Below are positions 9,472 through 22,911 of a stretch of DNA of 64,000 nt, piece after piece (the stretch's first letter is position 1; each line of letters opens with the position of its first letter). Source of the DNA: Urophycis tenuis (taxonomy: Eukaryota; Chordata; Actinopteri; Gadiformes; Phycidae); NCBI GenBank assembly GCA_036785325.1, contig JAXIVH010000065.1, positions 390,001 through 454,000 of the forward strand, read 5' to 3'. The translations under genes were made by a program, and so were the position numbers. Under the pieces are notes generated by a model. The model did no database searches. It worked only from the letters and a program-made list of their open reading frames with translations, and had not been told where the DNA came from.

Positions 9472-12400
9472 CTTATTATTTCGACGACCCGTGGGCAAAT
9501 ATAGTCATGCCATACGCCGTTGGAAAGCTTAGATTTCCCCGCTTAAAATGAGCCCATCTCCAAGCAATTTGGTTGCTCACAGACTAAACTGCGTCAGTTT
9601 GACTGAAGTCTACCCAGCAGCTAAAAACACACCTTCAACGTTTTAATTAAGATCAATCTTTCAATAAAAAACACAAATTAATTAGCTGAGTATTTCAACG
9701 ACCCATGAGTCAATATAGTCTTGCCATACGCCGTTAGAAAGCTTAGATTTCCCGGCTCAAAATAAGCCCATCCGCGAGCAGTCTGGTTGATCACAGACTA
9801 AACTGCGTCAGGTTGACTGAAGTCTACCCAGCAGCTAAAAACATACCTTCAACGTTTCAATCAACATCAATCTTTCCTCACAGAACACAAATTAATTAGC
9901 TTAGTATTTCAACGACCCATGAGTCAATATAGTCTTGCCATACGCCGTTGAAAAGCTTAGATTTCCCCGCTTAAAATGAGCCCATCCACGAGCAGTCTGG
10001 TTGATCACAGACTAAACTGCGTCAGGTTGACTGAAGTCTACCCAGCAGCTAAAAACATACCTTCAACGTTTCAATTAACACCAATCTTTCCTTACAGAGC
10101 ACAAATTAATTAGCTTAGTATTTCAACGATCCTTTGGTGAATATAGTCTTGCCATACGCCGTTGGAAAGCTTCGATTTCCCCGCTTATAATGAGCCCATC
10201 CCCGAGCAATTTTGTTGCTCAGAGACAAAACTGCGTCAGGTTGACTGAAGTCTACCCAGCAGCTAAAAGCATACCTTCAACGTTTCAATTAACATCAATC
10301 TTCCCTTACAGAACACAAATTAATTAGCTTATTATATCAACGACCCATGAGTCAATATAGTCTTGCCATACGCCGTTGGAAAGCTTAGATTTCCCCGCTT
10401 AAAATGAGCCCATACCTGAGCAATTTGGTTGCTCACAGACAAAACTGCGTCAGGTTGACTGAAGTCTACCCAGAAGCTAAAAACATACCTTCAACGTTTC
10501 AATTAACATCAATCTTTCCTTACAGAACACAAATTAATTAGCTTAGTATTTCAACGACCCTTTGGTGAATATAGTCTTGCCATACGCTGTTGGAAAGCTT
10601 AGATTTCCCCGCTTAAAATGAGCCCATCCGCGAGCAGTCTGGTTGCTCACAGACTAAACTGAAGTCTACCCAGAAGCTAAAAACATACCTTCAACGTTTC
10701 AATTAACATCAATCTTTCCTTACAGAACACAAATTAATTAGCTTAGTATTTCAACGACCCTTTGGTAAATATAGTCTTGCCATACGCCGTTGGAAAGCTT
10801 AGATTTCCCCGCTTATAAGGAGCCCATCCCTGAGCAATTTGGTTGCTCACAGACAAAACTGCGTCAGGTTGACTGAGGTCTACACAGCAGCTAAAAGCAT
10901 ACCTTCAACGTTTCAATTAACATCAATCTTTCCTTACAGAACACAAATTAATTAGCTTAGTATTTCAACGATTCATGAGTCAATATAGTCTTGCCATACG
11001 CCGTTGGAAAGCTTAGATTTCCCCGCTTAAAATGAGCCCATACCTGAGCAATTTGGTTGCTCACAGACAAAACTGCGTCAGGTTGACTGAAGTCTACCCA
11101 GAAGCTAAAAACATACCTTCAACGTTTCAATTAACATCAATCTTTCCTTACAGAACACAAATTAATTAGCTTAGTATTTCAACGACCCTTTGGTGAATAT
11201 AGTCTTGCCATACGCTGTTGGAAAGCTTAGATTTCCCCGCTTAAAATGAGCCCATCCGCGAGCAGTCTGGTTGCTCACAGACTAAACTGCGTCAGGTTGA
11301 CTGAAGTCTACCCAGCAGCTAAAAACATACCTTCAACGTTTCAATTAACATCAATCTTTCCTTACAGAACACAAATTAATTAGCTTAGTATTTCAACGAC
11401 CCTTTGGTGAATATAGTCTTGCCATACGCCGTTGGAAAGCTTAGATTTCCCCGCTTATAAGGAGCCCATCCCTGAGCAATTTGGTTGCTCACAGACAAAA
11501 CTGCGTCAGGTTGACTGAGGTCTACACAGCAGCTAAAAGCATACCTTCAACGTTTCAATTAACATCAATCTTTCCTTACAGAACACAAATTAATTAGCTT
11601 AGTATTTCAACGATTCATGAGTCAATATAGTCTTGCCATACGCCGTTGGAAAGCTTAGATTTCCCCGCTTAAAATGAGCCCATACCTGAGCAATTTGGTT
11701 GCTCACAGACAAAACTGCGTCAGGTTGACTGAAGTCTACCCAGAAGCTAAAAACATACCTTCAACGTTTCAATTAACATCAATCTTTCCTTACAGAACAC
11801 AAATTAATTAGCTTAGTATTTCAACGACCCTTTGGTGAATATAGTCTTGCCATACGCTGTTGGAAAGCTTAGATTTCCCCGCTTAAAATGAGCCCATCCG
11901 CGAGCAGTCTGGTTGCTCACAGACTAAACTGCGTCAGGTTGACTGAAGTCTACCCAGCAGCTAAAAACATACCTTCAACGTTTCAATTAACATCAATCTT
12001 TCCTTACAGAACACAAATTAATTAGCTTAGTATTTCAACGACCCTTTGGTGAATATAGTCTTGCCATACGCCGTTGGAAAGCTTAGATTTCCCCGCTTTT
12101 AAGGAGCCCATCCCCGAGCAATTTGGTTGCTCACAGACAAAACTGCGTCAGGTTGACTGAAGTCTACACAGCAGCTAAAAGCATACCTTCAACGTTTCAA
12201 TTAACATCAATCTTCCCTTACAGAACACAAATTAATTAGCTTATTATATCAACGACCCATGAGTCAATATAGTCTTGCCATACGCCGTTGGAAAGCTTAG
12301 ATTTCCCCGCTTAAAATGAGCCAATACCTGAGCAATTTGGTTGATCACAGACAAAACTGCGTCAGGTTGACTGAAGTCTACCCAGAAGCTAAAAACATAC

Positions 12401-14036
12401 CTTCAACGTTTCAATTAACATCAATCTTTCCTTACAGAACACAAATTAATTAGCTTAGTATTTCAACGACCCTTTGGTGAATATAGTCTTGCCATACGCC
12501 GTTGGAAAGCTTAGATTTCCCCGCTTATAATGAGCCCATCCCCGAGCAATTTGGTTGCTCACAGACAAAACTGCGTCAGGTTGACTGAAGTCTACACAGC
12601 AGCTAAAAGCATACCTTCAACGTTTCAATTAACATCAATCTTTCCTTACAGAACACAAATTAATTAGCTTAGTATTTCAACGACCCATGAGTCAATATAG
12701 TCTTGCCATACGCCGTTGGAAAGCTTTGATTTCCCCGCTTAAAATGAGCCCATCCGCGAGCAGTCTGGTTGATCACAGACATAACTGCGTCAGGTTGACT
12801 GAAGTCTACCCAGCAGCTAAAAACATACCTTCAACGTTTCAATTAACATCAATCTTCCCTTACAGAACACAAATTAATTAGCTTATTATATCAACGACCC
12901 ATGAGTCAATATAGTCTTGCCATACGCCGTTGGAAAGCTTAGATTTCCCCGCTTAAAATGAGCCAATACCTGAGCAATTTGGTTGATCACAGACAAAACT
13001 GCGTCAGGTTGACTGAAGTCTACCCAGAAGCTAAAAACATACCTTCAACGTTTCAATTAACATCAATCTTTCCTTACAGAACACAAATTAATTAGCTTAG
13101 TATTTCAACGACCCTTTGGTGAATATAGTCTTGCCATACGCCGTTGGAAAGCTTAGATTTCCCCGCTTAAAATGAGCCCATCCGCGAGCAGTCTGGTTGC
13201 TCACAGACTAAACTGCGTCAGGTTGACTGAAGTCTACCCAGCAGCTAAAAACATACCTTCAACGTTTCAATTAACATCAATCTTTCCTTACAGAACACAA
13301 ATTAATTAGCTTAGTATTTCAACGACCCTTTGGTGAATATAGTCTTGCCATACGCCGTTGGAAAGCTTAGATTTCCCCGCTTATAATGAGCTCATCCCCG
13401 AGCAATTTGGTTGCTCACAGACAAAACTGCGTCAGGTTGACTGAAGTCTACACAGCAGCTAAAAGCATACCTTCAACGTTTCAATTAACATCAATCTTTC
13501 CTTACAGAACACAAATTAATTAGCTTAGTATTTCAATGACCCATGAGTCAATATAATCTTGCCATACGTCGTTGGAAAGCTTAGATTTCCCCGCTTAAAA
13601 TGAGCCCATCCGCGAGCAGTCTGGTTGATCACAGACATAACTGCGTCAGGTTGACTGAAGTCTACCCAGCACCTAAAAACATACCTTCAACGTTTCAATT
13701 AACATCAATCTTTCCTTACAGAACACAAATTAATTAGCTCAGTATTTCAACGACCCATGAGTCAATATAGTCTTGCCATACGCCGTTGGAAAGCTTAGAT
13801 TTCCCCGCTTAAAATGAGCCCATCCCCGAGCAATTTGGTTGCTCAAAGACGAAACTGCGTCAGGTTGACTGAAGTCTACCCAGCACCTAAAAACATACCT
13901 TCAACGTTTCAATTAACATCAATCTTTCCTTACAGAACACAAATTAATTAGCTCAGTATTTCAACGACCCATGAGTCAATATAGGCTTGCCATACACCGT
14001 TGGAAAGCTTAGATTTCCCCGCTTAAAATGAGCCCA
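9472..14036 (+). repeat. 214-bp satellite array, block 2 (21 monomers plus 85 nt)
   Basis: There are 21 monomers from 9472 to 13951, then an 85-nt partial one. The total is 14 bp short because one monomer near 10,660 lacks the bases between two ACTG copies. The first monomer after the unit is divergent (TTATTATTTCGACGACCCG, then TGGGCAAATATAGTCATGCC). A three-monomer higher-order repeat is visible through the CGCTGTTGG variant at 10585, 11213 and 11855. The right part belongs to the second copy of the 5,376-bp duplication. Confidence 0.95.
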
Positions 14037-14847
14037 AAATGTATCATTGAAGCCATTATTGAGACTTTTCTTTTTAAATTATACCGCATGAACATGGGTC
14101 TGCAATAAAGCTTTATATATATTTATCTGTGTGTGTGTGTGTTTTAATCACTTACTTGGAACGGCATGATCCCACATCGCTGTGAAGGGACGGCGTTAAC
14201 GAGGTGGGTGTGCAACCCCTCGAGAGAGTTGCTGCTTGTTCAGCCGGATGCCGTTCTTAAAACCACCTTCACAGAGACATACAGCTGTATGCCAGGGGGG
14301 TCCTGTAACACACAAAATATTGCAAGGTCCTCATTTATGCTGGTGTCATTTTGAAATGTTACCATATACAAGTTTGAATGGTTTTGACACACGATGACTG
14401 CAGAGACAGCTGCAGGATGGCCCTGGATGCAGGACGGAGGGGGCCTGTGGCTGTGCGGGGAGGACCAGCGGTATGGGTGCTGCCGACACAGGGGGCGGGC
14501 AGGCCACAGGCTGACGCAGCAGGAGGCCTCGGCTGGAGGCGGGCGGGCGCAGGAGGCTACGGCCGGGTGGAGGACGACAACGCAGTGGGCTGAACGGGCC
14601 AGTTGGTGGGAGTCACAGGCTCTGGCTCATCAACAAATAATCTGGAAATATAAAATACACACGTGATCAGTATTGATATTGAAATCTTTTATAAGAACAC
14701 TGTTCATACTGTTTACACTTTTTATGCAACTGTTTATACAATGTCCATACTGTTTATTTATTAATGTTTATCACTGACAATAAAGGTGACTTGGTATGAC
14801 TTGTGTGCTATTTTCTTTCCACAGTCAACAGAACACACATGAATCAG
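14037..14847 (-). repeat. 0.8-kb composite unit, copy 2
   Basis: This is the tandem-duplicate partner of copy 1 at an offset of 5,376 bp, with the same 811-bp length and the same two exon deletions. It is also the left edge of the first 13-kb block. Confidence 0.85.
14156..14397 (-). pseudogene. Transposase-like exon, decayed (1-bp and 17-bp deletions)
   Basis: It has the same lesions as the copy at 9021-8780, from which it differs by the 5,376-bp tandem duplication. The frame breaks after the KVV segment and reaches TGA; the YKCRRG segment is mostly missing. The donor GTAAGT and the candidate acceptor CTGTCTCTGCAG are kept. Confidence 0.7.
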
Positions 14848-17800
14848 CTTATTATTTCGACGACCCGTGGGCAAATATAGTCATGCCATACGCCGTTGGA
14901 AAGCTTAGATTTCCCCGCTTAAAATGAGCCCATCTCCAAGCAATTTGGTTGCTCACAGACTAAACTGCGTCAGTTTGACTGAAGTCTACCCAGCAGCTAA
15001 AAACACACCTTCAACGTTTTAATTAAGATCAATCTTTCAATAAAAAACACAAATTAATTAGCTGAGTATTTCAACGACCCATGAGTCAATATAGTCTTGC
15101 CATACGCCGTTAGAAAGCTTAGATTTCCCGGCTCAAAATAAGCCCATCCGCGAGCAGTCTGGTTGATCACAGACTAAACTGCGTCAGGTTGACTGAAGTC
15201 TACCCAGCAGCTAAAAACATACCTTCAACGTTTCAATCAACATCAATCTTTCCTCACAGAACACAAATTAATTAGCTTAGTATTTCAACGACCCATGAGT
15301 CAATATAGTCTTGCCATACGCCGTTGAAAAGCTTAGATTTCCCCGCTTAAAATGAGCCCATCCACGAGCAGTCTGGTTGATCACAGACTAAACTGCGTCA
15401 GGTTGACTGAAGTCTACCCAGCAGCTAAAAACATACCTTCAACGTTTCAATTAACACCAATCTTTCCTTACAGAGCACAAATTAATTAGCTTAGTATTTC
15501 AACGATCCTTTGGTGAATATAGTCTTGCCATACGCCGTTGGAAAGCTTCGATTTCCCCGCTTATAATGAGCCCATCCCCGAGCAATTTTGTTGCTCAGAG
15601 ACAAAACTGCGTCAGGTTGACTGAAGTCTACCCAGCAGCTAAAAGCATACCTTCAACGTTTCAATTAACATCAATCTTCCCTTACAGAACACAAATTAAT
15701 TAGCTTATTATATCAACGACCCATGAGTCAATATAGTCTTGCCATACGCCGTTGGAAAGCTTAGATTTCCCCGCTTAAAATGAGCCCATACCTGAGCAAT
15801 TTGGTTGCTCACAGACAAAACTGCGTCAGGTTGACTGAAGTCTACCCAGAAGCTAAAAACATACCTTCAACGTTTCAATTAACATCAATCTTTCCTTACA
15901 GAACACAAATTAATTAGCTTAGTATTTCAACGACCCTTTGGTGAATATAGTCTTGCCATACGCTGTTGGAAAGCTTAGATTTCCCCGCTTAAAATGAGCC
16001 CATCCGCGAGCAGTCTGGTTGCTCACAGACTAAACTGAAGTCTACCCAGAAGCTAAAAACATACCTTCAACGTTTCAATTAACATCAATCTTTCCTTACA
16101 GAACACAAATTAATTAGCTTAGTATTTCAACGACCCTTTGGTAAATATAGTCTTGCCATACGCCGTTGGAAAGCTTAGATTTCCCCGCTTATAAGGAGCC
16201 CATCCCTGAGCAATTTGGTTGCTCACAGACAAAACTGCGTCAGGTTGACTGAGGTCTACACAGCAGCTAAAAGCATACCTTCAACGTTTCAATTAACATC
16301 AATCTTTCCTTACAGAACACAAATTAATTAGCTTAGTATTTCAACGATTCATGAGTCAATATAGTCTTGCCATACGCCGTTGGAAAGCTTAGATTTCCCC
16401 GCTTAAAATGAGCCCATACCTGAGCAATTTGGTTGCTCACAGACAAAACTGCGTCAGGTTGACTGAAGTCTACCCAGAAGCTAAAAACATACCTTCAACG
16501 TTTCAATTAACATCAATCTTTCCTTACAGAACACAAATTAATTAGCTTAGTATTTCAACGACCCTTTGGTGAATATAGTCTTGCCATACGCTGTTGGAAA
16601 GCTTAGATTTCCCCGCTTAAAATGAGCCCATCCGCGAGCAGTCTGGTTGCTCACAGACTAAACTGCGTCAGGTTGACTGAAGTCTACCCAGCAGCTAAAA
16701 ACATACCTTCAACGTTTCAATTAACATCAATCTTTCCTTACAGAACACAAATTAATTAGCTTAGTATTTCAACGACCCTTTGGTGAATATAGTCTTGCCA
16801 TACGCCGTTGGAAAGCTTAGATTTCCCCGCTTATAAGGAGCCCATCCCTGAGCAATTTGGTTGCTCACAGACAAAACTGCGTCAGGTTGACTGAGGTCTA
16901 CACAGCAGCTAAAAGCATACCTTCAACGTTTCAATTAACATCAATCTTTCCTTACAGAACACAAATTAATTAGCTTAGTATTTCAACGATTCATGAGTCA
17001 ATATAGTCTTGCCATACGCCGTTGGAAAGCTTAGATTTCCCCGCTTAAAATGAGCCCATACCTGAGCAATTTGGTTGCTCACAGACAAAACTGCGTCAGG
17101 TTGACTGAAGTCTACCCAGAAGCTAAAAACATACCTTCAACGTTTCAATTAACATCAATCTTTCCTTACAGAACACAAATTAATTAGCTTAGTATTTCAA
17201 CGACCCTTTGGTGAATATAGTCTTGCCATACGCTGTTGGAAAGCTTAGATTTCCCCGCTTAAAATGAGCCCATCCGCGAGCAGTCTGGTTGCTCACAGAC
17301 TAAACTGCGTCAGGTTGACTGAAGTCTACCCAGCAGCTAAAAACATACCTTCAACGTTTCAATTAACATCAATCTTTCCTTACAGAACACAAATTAATTA
17401 GCTTAGTATTTCAACGACCCTTTGGTGAATATAGTCTTGCCATACGCCGTTGGAAAGCTTAGATTTCCCCGCTTTTAAGGAGCCCATCCCCGAGCAATTT
17501 GGTTGCTCACAGACAAAACTGCGTCAGGTTGACTGAAGTCTACACAGCAGCTAAAAGCATACCTTCAACGTTTCAATTAACATCAATCTTTCCTTACAGA
17601 ACACAAATTAATTAGCTTAGTATTTCAACGATTCATGAGTCAATATAGTCTTGCCATACGCCGTTGGAAAGCTTAGATTTCCCCGCTTATAATGAGCCCA
17701 TCCCCGAGCAATTTGGTTGCCCACAGACAAAATTGCGTCAGGTTGACTGAAGTCTACCCAGCAGCTAAAAACATACCTTCAACGTTTCAATTAAGATCAA

Positions 17801-20800
17801 TCTTTCCTTACAGAACACAAATTAATTAGCTTAGTATTTCAACGACCCTTTGGTGAATATAGTCTTGCCATACGCCGTTGGAAAGCTTAGATTTCCCCGC
17901 TTATAATGAGCCCATCCCCGAGCAATTTGGTTGCTCACAGACAAAACTGCGTCAGGTTGACTGAAGTCTACACAGCAGCTAAAAGCATACCTTCAACGTT
18001 TCAATTAACATCAATCTTTCCTTACAGAACACAAATTAATTAGCTTAGTATTTCAACGACCCTTTGGTGAATATAGTCTTGCCATACGCCGTTGGAAAGC
18101 TTAGATTTCCCCGCTTATAAGGAGCCCATCCCCGAGCAATTTGGTTGCTCACAGACAAAACTGCGTCAGGTTGACTGAAGTCTACACAGCAGCTAAAAGC
18201 ATACCTTCAACGTTTCAATTAACATCAATCTTTCCTTACAGAACACAAATTAATTAGCTTAGTATTTCAACGATTCATGAGTCAATATAGTCTTGCCATA
18301 CGCCGTTGGAAAGCTTAGATTTCCCCGCTTAAAATGAGCCCATCCCCGAGCAATTTGGTTGCCCACAGACAAAATTGCGTCAGGTTGACTGAAGTCTACC
18401 CAGCAGCTAAAAACATACCTTCTACGTTTCAATTAAGATCAATCTTTCCTTACAGAACACAAATTAATTAGCTTAGTATTTCAACGACCCTTTGGTGAAT
18501 ATAGTCTTGCCATACACCCTTGGAAAGCTTAGATTTCCCCGCTTATAATGAGCCCATCCCCGAGCAATTTGGTTGCTCACAGACAAAACTGCGTCAGGTT
18601 GACTGAAGTCTACACAGCAGCTAAAAGCATACCTTCAACGTTTCAATTAACATCAATCTTTCCTTACAGAACACAAATTAATTAGCTTAGTATTTCAACG
18701 ACCCATGAGTCAATATAGTCTTGCCATACGCCGTTGGAAAGCTTTGATTTCCCCGCTTAAAATGAGCCCATCCGCGAGCAGTCTGGTTGATCACAGACAT
18801 AACTGCGTCAGGTTGACTGAAGTCTACCCAGCAGCTAAAAACATACCTTCAACGTTTCAATTAACATCAATCTTCCCTTACAGAACACAAATTAATTAGC
18901 TTAGTATTTCAACGACCCTTTGGTGAATATAGTCTTGCCATACGCCGTTGGAAAGCTTAGATTTCCCCGCTTAAAATGAGCCCATCCGCGAGCAGTCTGG
19001 TTGCTCAGACTAAACTGCGTCAGGTTGACTGAAGTCTACCCAGCAGCTAAAAACATACCTTCAACGTTTCAATTAACATCAATCTTTCCTTACAGAACAC
19101 AAATTAATTAGCTTAGTATTTCAACGACCCTTTGGTGAATATAGTCTTGCCATACGCCGTTGGAAAGCTTAGATTTCCCCGCTTATAATGAGCCCATCCC
19201 CGAGCAATTTGGTTGCTCACAGACAAAACTGCGTCAGGTTGACTGAAGTCTACACAGCAGCTAAAAGCATACCTTCAACGTTTCAATTAACATCAATCTT
19301 TCCTTACAGAACACAAATTAATTAGCTTAGTATTTCAACGACTCATGAGTCAATATAGTCTGGCCATACGCCGTTGGAAAGCTTAGATTTCCCCGCTTAA
19401 AATGAGCCCATACCTGAGCAATTTGGTTGCTCACAGACAAAACTGCGTCAGGTTGACTGAAGTCTACCCAGAAGCTAAAAACATACCTTCAACGTTTCAA
19501 TTAACATCAATCTTTCCTTACAGAACACAAATTAATTAGCTTAGTATTTCAACGACCCTTTGGTGAATATAGTCTTGCCATACGCCGTTGGAAAGCTTAG
19601 ATTTCCCCGCTTAAAATGAGCCCATCCCCGAGCAATTTGGTTGCCCACAGACAAAACTGCGTCAGGTTGACTGAAGTCTACCCAGCAGCTAAAAACATAC
19701 CTTCAACGTTTCAATTAACATCAATCTTTCCTTACAGAACACAAATTAATTAGCTTAGTATTTCAACGACCCTTTGGTGAATATAGTCTTGCCATACGCT
19801 GTTGGAAAGCTTAGATTTCCCCGCTTAAAATGAGCCCATCCGCGAGCAGTCTGGTTGCTCACAGACTAAACTGAAGTCTACCCAGAAGCTAAAAACATAC
19901 CTTCAACGTTTCAATTAACATCAATCTTTCCTTACAGAACACAAATTAATTAGCTTAGTATTTCAACGACCCTTTGGTAAATATAGTCTTGCCATACGCC
20001 GTTGGAAAGCTTAGATTTCCCCGCTTATAAGGAGCCCATCCCTGAGCAATTTGGTTGCTCACAGACAAAACTGCGTCAGGTTGACTGAGGTCTACACAGC
20101 AGCTAAAAGCATACCTTCAACGTTTCAATTAACATCAATCTTTCCTTACAGAACACAAATTAATTAGCTTAGTATTTCAACGATTCATGAGTCAATATAG
20201 TCTTGCCATACGCCGTTGGAAAGCTTAGATTTCCCCGCTTAAAATGAGCCCATACCTGAGCAATTTGGTTGCTCACAGACAAAACTGCGTCAGGTTGACT
20301 GAAGTCTACCCAGAAGCTAAAAACATACCTTCAACGTTTCAATTAACATCAATCTTTCCTTACAGAACACAAATTAATTAGCTTAGTATTTCAACGACCC
20401 TTTGGTGAATATAGTCTTGCCATACGCTGTTGGAAAGCTTAGATTTCCCCGCTTAAAATGAGCCCATCCGCGAGCAGTCTGGTTGCTCACAGACTAAACT
20501 GCGTCAGGTTGACTGAAGTCTACCCAGCAGCTAAAAACATACCTTCAACGTTTCAATTAACATCAATCTTTCCTTACAGAACACAAATTAATTAGCTTAG
20601 TATTTCAACGACCCTTTGGTGAATATAGTCTTGCCATACGCCGTTGGAAAGCTTAGATTTCCCCGCTTTTAAGGAGCCCATCCCCGAGCAATTTGGTTGC
20701 TCACAGACAAAACTGCGTCAGGTTGACTGAAGTCTACACAGCAGCTAAAAGCATACCTTCAACGTTTCAATTAACATCAATCTTTCCTTACAGAACACAA

Positions 20801-22911
20801 ATTAATTAGCTTAGTATTTCAACCATTCATGAGTCAATATAGTCTTGCCATACGCCGTTGGAAAGCTTAGATTTCCCCGCTTATAATGAGCCCATCCCCG
20901 AGCAATTTGGTTGCCCACAGACAAAATTGCGTCAGGTTGACTGAAGTCTACCCAGCAGCTAAAAACATACCTTCAACGTTTCAATTAAGATCAATCTTTC
21001 CTTACAGAACACAAATTAATTAGCTTAGTATTTCAACGACCCTTTGGTGAATATAGTCTTGCCATACGCCGTTGGAAAGCTTAGATTTCCCCGCTTATAA
21101 GGAGCCCATCCCCGAGCAATTTGGTTGCTCACAGACAAAACTGCGTCAGGTTGACTGAAGTCTACACAGCAGCTAAAAGCATACCTTCAACGTTTCAATT
21201 AACATCAATCTTTCCTTACAGAACACAAATTAATTAGCTTAGTATTTCAACGATTCATGAGTCAATATAGTCTTGCCATACGCCGTTGGAAAGCTTAGAT
21301 TTCCCCGCTTAAAATGAGCCCATCCGCGAGCAGTCTGGTTGATCACAGACATAACTGCGTCAGGTTGACTGAAGTCTACCCAGCACCTAAAAACATACCT
21401 TCAACGTTTCAATTAACATCAATCTTTCCTTACAGAACACAAATTAATTAGCTCAGTATTTCAACGACCCATGAGTCAATATAGTCTTGCCATACGCCGT
21501 TGGAAAGCTTAGATTTCCCCGCTTAAAATGAGCCCATCCCCGAGCAATTTGGTTGCTCAAAGACGAAACTGCGTCAGGTTGACTGAAGTCTACCCAGCAG
21601 CTAAAAACATACCTTCAACGTTTCAATTAACATCAATCTTTCCTTACAGAACACAAATTAATTAGCTTATTATATCACCGACCCTTTGGTGAATATAGTC
21701 TTGCCATACGCCGTTGGAAAGCTTAGATTTCCCCGCTTAAAATGAGCCCATCCGCGAGCAGTCTGGTTGCTCACAGACTAAACTGCGTCAGGTTGACTGA
21801 AGTCTACCCAGAAGCTAAAAACATACCTTCAACGTTTCAATTAACATCAATCTTTCCTTACAGAACACAAATTAATTAGCTTATTATTTCGACGACCCGT
21901 GGGCAAATATAGTCTTGCCATGCGCCGTTGGAAAGCTTAGATTTCCCCGCTTAAAATGAGCCCATCCGCGAGCAGTCTGGTTGATCACAGACTAAACTGC
22001 GTCAGGTTGACTGAAGTCTACCCAGCAGCTAAAAACATACCTTCAACGTTTCAATTAACATCAATCTTTCCTTACAGAACAGAAATTAATTAGCTTAGTA
22101 TTTCAACGACCCATGAGTCAATATAGTCTTGCCATACGCCGTTGGAAAGCTTAGATTTCCCCGCTTAAAATGAGCCCATCCGCGAGCAGTCTGGTTGATC
22201 ACAGACTAAACTGCATCAGGTTGACTGAAGTCTACCCAGCAGCTAAAAACATACCTTCAACGTTTCAATTAAGATCAATCTTTCAATAAAGAACACAAAT
22301 TAATTAGCTCAGTATTTCAACGACCCATGAGTCAATATAGTCTTGCCATACGCCGTTGGAAAGCTTAGATTTCCCCGCTTTAAATGAGCCCATCCCCGAG
22401 CAGTCTGGTTGATTACAGACTAAACTGCATCAGGTTGACTGAAGTCTACCCAGCAGCTAAAAACATACCTTCAACGTTTCAATTAAGATCAATCTTTCAA
22501 TAAAGAACACAAATTAATTAGCTCAGTATTTCAACGACCCATGAGTCAATATAGTCTTGCCATACGCCGTTGGAAAGCTTAGATTTCCCCGCTTAAAATG
22601 AGCCCATCCCCGAGCAATTTGGTTGATCACAGACTAAACTGCGTCAGTTTGACTGAAGTCTACCCAGCAGCTAAAAACATACCTTCAACGTTTCAATTAA
22701 CATCAATCTTTCCTTACAGAACACAAATTAATTAGCTTAGTATTTCAACGACCCATGAGTCATAAAAACACACCTTCAACGTTTCAATTAAGATCAATCT
22801 TTCAATAAAGAACACAAATTAATTAGCTTAGTATTTCAACGACCCATGAGTCAATATAGTCTTGCCATACGCCATTGGAAAGCTTAGATTTCCCCGCTTA
22901 AAATGAGCCCA
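14848..22911 (+). repeat. 214-bp satellite array, block 3 (38 monomers plus 85 nt)
   Basis: Register arithmetic gives 38 monomers up to 22826. Of these, two carry the 14-bp deletion (about 16,036 and 19,872), one lacks 2 bp (TTGCTCAGAC near 19,003), and one at 22736-22826 keeps only 91 bp. These losses (28, 2 and 123 bp) account exactly for the length. A partial monomer of 85 nt precedes the composite unit at 22912. The first half repeats block 2 because of the 5,376-bp duplication. Confidence 0.95.
22736..22826 (+). repeat. Truncated 91-bp monomer (123-bp internal deletion)
   Basis: The monomer jumps from CCCATGAGTCA directly to TAAAAACACACCTTC, losing 123 bp from the middle. The same junction occurs at 35775-35865 in block B, so it is a unique marker that one block was copied from the other. 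It is absent from the part of block C that remains. Confidence 0.9.

Larger units (their letters stand above)
6800..17556 (+). repeat. 5,376-bp tandem duplication (two copies meeting near 12,180)
   Basis: Landmarks at 7311, 8661, 8780 and 8790 recur at 12687, 14037, 14156 and 14166, always offset by 5,376 bp. The left copy is about 6.8-12.18 kb and the right copy about 12.18-17.56 kb. The junction lies inside a monomer near 12,170-12,210: upstream bases match the three-monomer repeats seen at 11-12 kb, and downstream bases (AAAAGCATACC then ATCTTCCC) match the monomer at 6669-6863. This is the footprint of an unequal crossover between monomers in register. The copies look nearly identical wherever compared. 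Confidence 0.85.

Noticed and set aside
9472..9510. CENP-B box in the monomer that follows each composite unit (TTCGACGACCCGTGGG)
   Set aside because: TTCG is present, but the required central A and CGGG core do not match the NTTCGNNNNANNCGGGN consensus. A centromeric role cannot be claimed from this.
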